Shown here piece after piece: positions 1 through 4,857 of a DNA stretch of 11,933 nt. Both the position numbers and the translations under genes were made by a program. The notes beneath the pieces were generated by a model. That model made no database searches. It saw only the letters and a list, made by a program, of their open reading frames with translations, and had not been told where the DNA came from. Position 1 is the first letter of the stretch. The number at the start of each line of letters is the position of its first letter. Origin of the DNA: an uncultured Varibaculum sp. (lineage in GTDB: Bacteria; Actinomycetota; Actinomycetes; Actinomycetales; Actinomycetaceae); assembly GCA_947253735.1 (NCBI GenBank), contig CAMYAU010000042.1, positions 1 to 11,933 on the forward strand, given 5' to 3'.

Positions 1-183
1 TTCCTCTAGCGCTTGCCAGAGTTTCTGGGTTTTGGAGGTCGGTCCGCTTAAGAAATCCGCATTGCCCTCATACGGGGTGTAGTTCTTTTGAATGAAATCA
101 CGAACATCGATTTCTTTATTCCATTTTCCATCGTTGAAAGCTCGCCAAGCATCGGCCGCGGACGTTTCTACGGTAGTAGACAT
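1..183 (-). CDS. pflB: Pyruvate formate-lyase (formate C-acetyltransferase), N-terminal part
   Basis: The enzyme is a cytoplasmic glycyl-radical enzyme that converts pyruvate and CoA to acetyl-CoA and formate during anaerobic growth. Only the first 61 codons lie in the window; the reading frame is open to the left edge, so the catalytic cysteines and the glycyl-radical loop are not visible. The visible protein begins MSTTVETSAADAWRAF and contains EIDVRDFIQKNYTPYEG followed by FLSGPT and LWQALEE, which is the characteristic start of PflB proteins. The ATG at 183 is supported by a strong Shine-Dalgarno GGAGGAG at 195-201, 11 bases upstream. The activating enzyme PflA is often encoded next to pflB and may lie beyond the left edge (inference). 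The gene has its own leader and is probably transcribed separately from tgt. Confidence 0.9.
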   Translation of the reverse strand, partial: MSTTVETSAADAWRAFNDGKWNKEIDVRDFIQKNYTPYEGNADFLSGPTSKTQKLWQALEE

Positions 184-194
184 TATTTATTCAG

Positions 195-201
195 CTCCTC
201 C
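195..201 (-). promoter_or_regulatory. Shine-Dalgarno of pflB
   Basis: GGAGGAG on the minus strand, 11 bases before the pflB ATG. It decides the start of a gene too short in this window to be judged by length. Confidence 0.75.
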
Positions 202-262
202 GGCAGGATTACCGCCAGTAAGGGTACTTTTGTTACAGATTCAGTTTCTCAAATTTCAAAGA

Positions 263-291
263 CTTACACACCTCTTAGATGATAAGTGCAA
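263..291 (-). promoter_or_regulatory. Candidate pflB promoter
   Basis: Minus strand: a -35-like TTGCAC (286-291), 17 bases, then a -10-like TGTAAG (263-268). Matches to the consensus are 3/6 and 4/6, so this is weak, but the spacing is ideal and it would give a leader of roughly 70 bases. The -35 lies inside the left arm of the inverted repeat at 281-325, as expected if that repeat is an operator. Confidence 0.3.
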
Positions 292-325
292 CCTAAGTCA
301 TATATTAATTGAGGTTGTGCTTATC
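281..325. repeat. 14-bp imperfect inverted repeat between tgt and pflB
   Basis: Arms GATAAGTGCAACCT (281-294) and AGGTTGTGCTTATC (312-325) are separated by 17 AT-rich bases. Twelve of 14 positions are complementary. The two mismatched positions would be tandem G-U pairs in plus-strand RNA and C-A mismatches in minus-strand RNA. Arm centres are 31 bp apart, about three helical turns. The right arm covers the TAA of tgt. No T-run follows on either strand, so a simple rho-independent terminator is unlikely. It could be a paired operator for pflB or a 3' processing hairpin of tgt. Confidence 0.7.
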
Positions 326-1565
326 CCCAGTGGGAACGCAGCGGCTCTCCCCCATAAAAGTCGCCGAGGACGCGCTGCTTATATTCCGGATAGTCACCCT
401 CAATAATGGCTTTTCTGATCCCGCGTACCAGCTGTACCGTGAAGTACTCGTTGTGGATGGTGGCCAGGGTAAAGCCCAACATTTCCTTGGCTTTAAACAG
501 GTGATGGAGATAGGCAATGGAAAAGTTCTGGCAGGTGTAACAGTTACACCCCGCCACCGGAGCCGCAAAATCGCGTTTAAATTCGGAGCGGGTCAGATTG
601 AAACGCCCATAGCGTCCATAGAGTCCGCCATTGCGTCCGATCCGAGAGGGATTTACGCAATCAAAGGTGTCTGCCCCGGCCTCTACCCCGGCGAAAATAT
701 CGTCCGGTTCGCTCAGTCCCAGCAGGTGCCGTGGCTTATCTTCCGGAAGTTCTTCGCAAACCCAATTCACAATGGTGGCCAGGTTTTCTTTTTCGAAGGC
801 GCCCCCGATGCCGAAACCATCAAATTTTCGCCCGGCGATTTCCATGGCAGACAAATCCTGGGAGGCTTTGCGACGCAAGTCTTCATATTGCGCCCCTTGG
901 ATAACCCCGTAAAGCATTTGGTAGGGTTTATCGGCGCGCTCGATGGTGAGGCGGTCATGCTCCGCTAAACAGCGCTCCGCCCAACGCCGGGTACGCTCCA
1001 GGGATTCCACCTGGTATTCGCGAGAGTTCAGCAAAGTGGTGAGCTCATCGAAAGCCATCATGATATCAGCACCCAATTGGTGCTGGATCTGCATGGATAC
1101 TTCGGGAGTGAACCGATGCCGGGAACCATCCAGGTGGGATCGGAAAGTCACCCCCTCGTCATCTACATGCGCGTGGCGCTCTTTCTTTGCTGCCACGGTA
1201 TGATCGGCGCGCCCCGAGCCGGTGAACTCTCCAGAGAGCACTTTCTTGTAGCCTGACCCTAGGGAGAGCACTTGGAATCCTCCGGAGTCGGTGAAAGTGG
1301 GACCATTCCAGTTCATAAAGCGGGCAAGCCCACCTGCCTGGTCAACAATTTCCGGCCCGGGCTGCAGGTAGAGGTGGTAGGCGTTAGATAAGATCGCGGC
1401 TGCCTCTAGCTGTTTCATAGTATCGGGCAGTACCGTTTTTACAGTGGCTTTAGTTCCCACCGGAATAAAGGCGGGGGTGGGAATATCGCCGTGCGGAGTC
1501 TGAATAATACCGGCTCGTCCTCGTTTGCCGGGCAGCCCCGCTACTTTAGTGAAGGTCAAGGCCAT
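321..1565 (-). CDS. tgt: tRNA-guanine transglycosylase (queuosine tRNA modification)
   Basis: Tgt exchanges the guanine at position 34 of GUN-anticodon tRNAs for a 7-deazaguanine (preQ1 in most bacteria). The 414-residue protein carries FTDSGGFQ with the general-acid Asp93, FDCVNPSRIGRNG with the presumed nucleophile Asp302, and the zinc site CNCYTC (Cys340, 342, 345) plus His371. About 25 extra residues sit between SLG (about 103) and DEGVTF (136-141) compared with proteobacterial Tgt; from memory, actinobacterial Tgts share this insert. The ATG overlaps the end of the upstream transporter gene by 20 bases, so translation is probably coupled. The AAAGG before the ATG is only about one base away, and a TTG two codons later would be better spaced, so the true start may be residue 3. 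The pairing with a precursor transporter indicates salvage. Confidence 0.95.
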   Translation of the reverse strand: MALTFTKVAGLPGKRGRAGIIQTPHGDIPTPAFIPVGTKATVKTVLPDTMKQLEAAAILSNAYHLYLQPGPEIVDQAGGLARFMNWNGPTFTDSGGFQVLSLGSGYKKVLSGEFTGSGRADHTVAAKKERHAHVDDEGVTFRSHLDGSRHRFTPEVSMQIQHQLGADIMMAFDELTTLLNSREYQVESLERTRRWAERCLAEHDRLTIERADKPYQMLYGVIQGAQYEDLRRKASQDLSAMEIAGRKFDGFGIGGAFEKENLATIVNWVCEELPEDKPRHLLGLSEPDDIFAGVEAGADTFDCVNPSRIGRNGGLYGRYGRFNLTRSEFKRDFAAPVAGCNCYTCQNFSIAYLHHLFKAKEMLGFTLATIHNEYFTVQLVRGIRKAIIEGDYPEYKQRVLGDFYGGEPLRSHWG

Positions 1566-2286
1566 ACCTTTCGTGTTTCTTTACCCGGGAAATAACCAGG
1601 TAGGTAAAAGGCAGACAAAGGATTTCTACCGCGCATTTGTACAGGTAGCCGCCCAAGAAAATATAGATCAGCAACTGGGAGAAACTCATAATTCCCCCAA
1701 ATGCGATGGTACAAAAAACGATGGAATCGACCAGTTCTCCCGCCAGAGTGGAGGTAACCAGGCGCACCCACATATTGTTCTCACCCCACCGCTCTTTGAT
1801 TTTCACCAGCACATAGGCATTCAGCCAATTACCAAACACATATCCGGCCATGGAAGCGATTACTATGCGCGGTACGAATCCGAGGACGCTTTGGAATGCT
1901 TCATCATTTTGGTAGGAGGCTTCGGGAGGAAGCATCCCCACCACCCAGAAGGTCAGCGAGGCCATTACAGAAATCACAAAGCCCATAAGGATAGCGCGTT
2001 TAGCCGCTTTTAGCCCCCAAACTTCGCTGATTACGTCCCCTAAGACATAGGTAAGCGGGAAGGTAATGGCTCCCCCATCGAAAACTATCGGCCCCAGCTG
2101 AATCGCTTTAGTGGCACAAATATTGGCTATTAAAAGGAACGCCACAAAGAAAATAACGCAAATATCGAATAGGCCGCGCGGACTGCGAGCAAAGATTGCG
2201 GCACCGCGAACCAGCGAAGAGGTTTCTTGGTCGATGGCTGGGGACATTGAGGAAACAGATTTTTCAGATTTTTCTAAAGTTGTCAC
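1546..2286 (-). CDS. yhhQ: Queuosine precursor transporter, YhhQ/QPTR (VUT_1) family
   Basis: Members of this inner-membrane family import queuosine precursors such as preQ0, preQ1 or queuine. The 246-residue protein has a polar N-terminus of about 37 residues and then about six hydrophobic segments (roughly 40-58, 67-84, 96-118, 137-161, 178-200 and 204-233). Family hallmarks visible are NICATKAIQLGPIVFDGG, TYVLGDVISEVWG and GELVDSIVF. The start is GTG at 2284-2286: the frame is closed by a TAG four codons upstream, and no Shine-Dalgarno lies at a useful distance. A TAGATT six bases before the GTG suggests a leaderless mRNA. An internal ATG (residue 14) is an alternative. It overlaps tgt by 20 bases and sits 53 bases after coaE. 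Which precursor is carried cannot be read from the sequence. Confidence 0.92.
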   Translation of the reverse strand: MTTLEKSEKSVSSMSPAIDQETSSLVRGAAIFARSPRGLFDICVIFFVAFLLIANICATKAIQLGPIVFDGGAITFPLTYVLGDVISEVWGLKAAKRAILMGFVISVMASLTFWVVGMLPPEASYQNDEAFQSVLGFVPRIVIASMAGYVFGNWLNAYVLVKIKERWGENNMWVRLVTSTLAGELVDSIVFCTIAFGGIMSFSQLLIYIFLGGYLYKCAVEILCLPFTYLVISRVKKHERYGLDLH

Positions 2287-2292
2287 CTGTAC

Positions 2293-2323
2293 AATCTAGC
2301 AGTCTCCCCGGGGTGCTCGTCCA
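2293..2323 (-). promoter_or_regulatory. Candidate leaderless promoter of yhhQ-tgt
   Basis: Minus strand: TAGATT (2293-2298) ends six bases before the GTG, putting the expected transcription start on or next to the G. A poor -35-like TGGACG (2318-2323) lies 19 bases upstream. The only purine-rich stretch, GGGGAG, is about 17 bases from the GTG, too far for a Shine-Dalgarno. Confidence 0.4.
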
Positions 2324-2339
2324 GTTAGACGAAAATATA

Positions 2340-3002
2340 TTAGCTGTCACCCGTAGATAGGCGCCGCAGCTCGGGCCATAGTTCCGAGGCAATCGTGCGC
2401 CGTAAATCTTCGCAGGTAGTGTCATTTACCAGTTCAAAGTTAGCGATGGAGCGACGCTGTTCTTCACTGGCTTGGGCGGCGATCCGGGCGTCGACTTGTT
2501 CCGGTTCTAAGCCGGAGCGCTGAAGCAGTCGCTGGTACCGCTGTTTAAGGGGTGCAGTCACTGCCACGATCACATCAAAAGCGCGCGCGTTTGGGTTCTC
2601 GACCAGCAGCGGAATATCGTAAATACCGATGTCCCCGGGGGTTAGGGCCGCGAAGAAACGGTCAGAAAGGAACGCAATATAGGGGTGAGTTATCGATTCT
2701 AGAAGGAGGCGGGCATCAGGATTATTAAAGACGATCGCGGCGAGGACGCTGCGATCAACACTAGTTTCCCACTCGGGATGGTCAAAAGCGCGGGCAATAT
2801 CGGGCGCTAAATCTACCAATGCTTGCCCTGCCAGTTCATCGGCGCTACAAGTTTTGGCACCTAAGGCTTTTAAAGTTTTTACCGCGGTGGATTTACCGGA
2901 GCCGATCCCGCCGGTTACTGCCACGGAAAGGGCGTTCGTGGGCGAGGCAGCCGCCCAGCGGGCTCCTCGATCCGGATTACGGTAAATCAATAGTTCACTC
3001 AC
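2340..3002 (-). CDS. coaE: Dephospho-CoA kinase
   Basis: CoaE catalyses the last step of coenzyme A synthesis, ATP-dependent phosphorylation of dephospho-CoA at the ribose 3'-OH, in the cytoplasm. The 220-residue protein has the P-loop GGIGSGKST (31-39), the SAD motif with Asp55, THP (105-107) and the DIPLLVE signature (129-135). The core normally begins just before the P-loop, so this protein has about 24 extra N-terminal residues if the GTG at 3000-3002 is used. An internal GTG at codon 27 (VAVTGG) would give a family-typical start but has no Shine-Dalgarno. A TAGGCT six bases before the first GTG favours it as a leaderless start. The rpsA terminator isolates it from rpsA upstream; yhhQ follows 53 bases downstream. 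The rpsA-coaE neighbourhood is conserved in Actinobacteria, including mycobacteria. Confidence 0.95.
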   Translation of the reverse strand: MSELLIYRNPDRGARWAAASPTNALSVAVTGGIGSGKSTAVKTLKALGAKTCSADELAGQALVDLAPDIARAFDHPEWETSVDRSVLAAIVFNNPDARLLLESITHPYIAFLSDRFFAALTPGDIGIYDIPLLVENPNARAFDVIVAVTAPLKQRYQRLLQRSGLEPEQVDARIAAQASEEQRRSIANFELVNDTTCEDLRRTIASELWPELRRLSTGDS

Positions 3003-3008
3003 GCCCTA

Positions 3009-3038
3009 AGCCTACCTAGCAAATCTGCTGACAACCAA
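3009..3038 (-). promoter_or_regulatory. Candidate leaderless promoter of coaE
   Basis: Minus strand: TAGGCT (3009-3014) lies six bases before the GTG, with TTGGTT (3033-3038) 18 bases further upstream. Both hexamers match the consensus weakly. The case rests on the same geometry recurring before yhhQ, pdtaR and der. Confidence 0.3.
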
Positions 3039-3086
3039 CGCAGCAAGAATAAACGCGCAAGATAACTTGAGGATTAGAGAACTAGC

Positions 3087-3132
3087 AAATAAAACAGGGT
3101 GGGCAGAAGCACTTCTGCTTCTGCCCACCCTG
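3087..3132 (-). terminator. Rho-independent terminator of rpsA
   Basis: A perfect 15-bp inverted repeat (3095-3109 with 3118-3132, beginning CAGGGTGGGC) encloses an 8-base loop. On the minus strand it is followed by TTTTATTT (3087-3094). It lies 45 bases after the rpsA stop. An alternative inner pairing GCAGAAG/CTTCTGC around a 2-base centre is also possible. Confidence 0.92.
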
Positions 3133-3135
3133 AAA

Positions 3136-3173
3136 GTTAAGTGTTACAGTTCTTAGCTAGAACTGCGATTAAC
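3136..3173. repeat. Second hairpin in the rpsA 3' untranslated region
   Basis: CAGTTCT (3147-3153) and AGAACTG (3159-3165) form a 7-bp stem with a 5-base loop. It is flanked by a further short pair, GTTAA (3136-3140) and TTAAC (3169-3173). It sits between the rpsA stop and the main terminator and has no T-run, so it may protect the 3' end or simply be chance. Confidence 0.5.
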
Positions 3174-3176
3174 TGT

Positions 3177-4634
3177 TTATTCGCCAGTTAGCTTCTCGCG
3201 GAGAGCAGCTAGAGCCTCGTCGGACGCTAAAGTACCTTCCGAATCTTCGCTCTCGGTGGAGTAGCTAGCATTCTCTGCGGGATCCGGACGGGTAGCGGCG
3301 GCCTCTGTGTCGGCTTCCAGAGCCTTAGCCACCTGCTCCTTGTGAGCCTTCCAACGGGCTTCTGCCTGAGCGTATTCTTCTTCCCAAGCTTCCCGCTGTG
3401 CCTCGTAGCCTTCCATCCATTCGTTGGTTTCCGGATCGAAGCCTTCGGGGTACTTGTAGTTACCCTCTTCGTCGTATTCAGCGGTCATGCCGTACAGCGA
3501 AGGATCAAACTCGGTGGTATTGGGGTCAACGCCCTCATTCGCCTGCTTGAGCGAGAGCGAAATGCGGCGCCGATCCAAATCAATATCAATAACCTTGACG
3601 AATACTTCTTCGCCAACTTTAACGACCTGCTCCGGTACCTCTACGTGACGCTGCGCCAATTCAGAGATATGTACCAAGCCTTCGATCCCGTCCTCGACCC
3701 GTACGAACGCGCCGAAGGGAACCAGCTTGGTTACCTTGCCCGGCACCACTTGGCCGATAGCGTGGGTGCGAGCGAAGGTCTGCCAAGGATCTTCCTGAGT
3801 GGCCTTCAAGGACAGCGAAACCCGTTCGCGATCCATATCCACATCCAGGACCTCGACCGAAACTTCCTGACCAACTTCCACCACTTCGGAGGGGTGATCG
3901 ATATGCTTCCAGGACAGTTCGGATACGTGCACCAGGCCGTCTACTCCGCCCAGGTCCACGAAGGCACCGAAGTTGACGATCGAAGAAACCACACCGGAAC
4001 GAATCTGACCCTTTTGCAAGGTATCCAGGAACTGGGTGCGCACCTCGGCCTGGGTTTGCTCCAACCAGGCACGACGGGAAAGTACCACGTTATTGCGGTT
4101 CTCATCCAGTTCGATAATCTTGGCTTCAAGCTCGCGCCCGATATAGGGAGCAAGGTCGCGTACCCGACGCATTTCTACCAGGGAAGCCGGCAAGAAACCG
4201 CGCAGACCGATATCCAAAATCAGGCCGCCCTTGACCACCTCGATCACGGTACCGGTGACCACGCCATCGGCTTCCTTGACCTTCTGTACGTCGCCCCAGG
4301 CACGCTCGTATTGGGCACGCTTCTTCGAAAGCAGTAAGCGCCCCTCCTTGTCTTCCTTCTGCAATACCAGGGCTTCGATTTCGTCGCCCACCTGGACAAC
4401 GTCTTCGGGACTCACATCATGTTTGATGGATAGTTCACGGGAGAGGATAACGCCCTCGGTTTTGTAACCAATATCGAGGAGGACTTCATCGCGGTCAACC
4501 CGCACGACAGTACCGGTAACGATGTCGCCATCGCCAAAGTACTTAATAGTTTTATCGATTGCAGCAAGTAGTTCTTCTTGTGAACCGATATCATTTACGG
4601 CAACTTGCTCGAGTTGCTCATTAGAGGTGGTCAT
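3177..4634 (-). CDS. rpsA: 30S ribosomal protein S1
   Basis: S1 binds mRNA on the 30S subunit and helps position it for initiation. The 485-residue protein has four S1/OB-fold domains at about 35-105, 122-188, 209-277 and 294-363. The last two carry the clear NFGAFVDLGGVDGLVHVSEL and PFGAFVRVEDGIEGLVHISEL signatures. A C-terminal tail of about 120 acidic, aromatic-rich residues follows, including DPSLYGM, EGNYKYPEGFDPETNEW and a Glu/Ala-rich helix. This matches the actinobacterial four-domain S1 rather than the six-domain E. coli form; the equivalent mycobacterial tail is the region discussed in pyrazinamide work. The ATG at 4634 is preceded by GGAGA (4645-4649), ten bases away. The gene has its own long leader and terminator, so it is probably monocistronic. 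Confidence 0.97.
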   Translation of the reverse strand: MTTSNEQLEQVAVNDIGSQEELLAAIDKTIKYFGDGDIVTGTVVRVDRDEVLLDIGYKTEGVILSRELSIKHDVSPEDVVQVGDEIEALVLQKEDKEGRLLLSKKRAQYERAWGDVQKVKEADGVVTGTVIEVVKGGLILDIGLRGFLPASLVEMRRVRDLAPYIGRELEAKIIELDENRNNVVLSRRAWLEQTQAEVRTQFLDTLQKGQIRSGVVSSIVNFGAFVDLGGVDGLVHVSELSWKHIDHPSEVVEVGQEVSVEVLDVDMDRERVSLSLKATQEDPWQTFARTHAIGQVVPGKVTKLVPFGAFVRVEDGIEGLVHISELAQRHVEVPEQVVKVGEEVFVKVIDIDLDRRRISLSLKQANEGVDPNTTEFDPSLYGMTAEYDEEGNYKYPEGFDPETNEWMEGYEAQREAWEEEYAQAEARWKAHKEQVAKALEADTEAAATRPDPAENASYSTESEDSEGTLASDEALAALREKLTGE

Positions 4635-4644
4635 AGAGATAATT

Positions 4645-4649
4645 TCTCC
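4645..4649 (-). promoter_or_regulatory. Shine-Dalgarno of rpsA
   Basis: GGAGA on the minus strand, ten bases before the ATG. It confirms this start and shows that rpsA is a leadered gene, unlike its GTG-start neighbours. Confidence 0.6.
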
Positions 4650-4753
4650 AAAACGGACTTAATAGACAATATGGACAATTTGGCTCCTCATAAGAGAAAC
4701 CTTGTTGAGCCTATCAGCAAAAACCGTTTCAACTCCAGCTGAAATCCCCCTTG

Positions 4754-4838
4754 CGGCGGCTATTTTGGCAAAATGTAGGCGATCACACAATCTTATTAGG
4801 GCCGCGGGAGCGTCAGAATCTCCCAAAATAGCCCGCCG
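4754..4838. repeat. Long-range inverted repeat in the polA-rpsA gap
   Basis: GGCGGCTATTTTGG (4755-4768) pairs with CCAAAATAGCCCGCC (4823-4837) with one bulged base; one more C-G pair extends it at the outer end (4754 with 4838). The arms enclose 54 bases. A shorter hairpin, GGGAG (4806-4810) with CTCCC (4820-4824), shares two bases with the right arm and would partly compete with the long pairing. There is no T-run after either structure, so it is a poor terminator for polA. The candidate rpsA promoter lies between the arms. Confidence 0.65.
4790..4818 (-). promoter_or_regulatory. Candidate rpsA promoter
   Basis: Minus strand: TTCTGA (4813-4818), exactly 17 bases, then TAAGAT (4790-4795), matching the consensus at 3/6 and 4/6. 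It would give a leader of about 150 bases carrying only the left arm of the surrounding inverted repeat. Other weaker candidates exist closer to the gene, so the assignment is tentative. Confidence 0.35.
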
Positions 4839-4857
4839 TGATGGCTAGATGATCCTT

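Noticed and set aside
309..968. 219-codon plus-strand open frame
   Set aside because: It lies antisense to tgt, which has all its catalytic and zinc residues. The antisense protein shows no family motif.
3342..4337. 331-codon plus-strand open frame
   Set aside because: It is fully antisense to rpsA, whose S1 domains are unmistakable. Its protein is a mirror of repeated S1 codons and has no recognisable domain.
4769..4822. Possible riboswitch or small RNA in the rpsA leader
   Set aside because: It shows competing hairpins but no known riboswitch core. I kept only the inverted repeat and promoter as observations.
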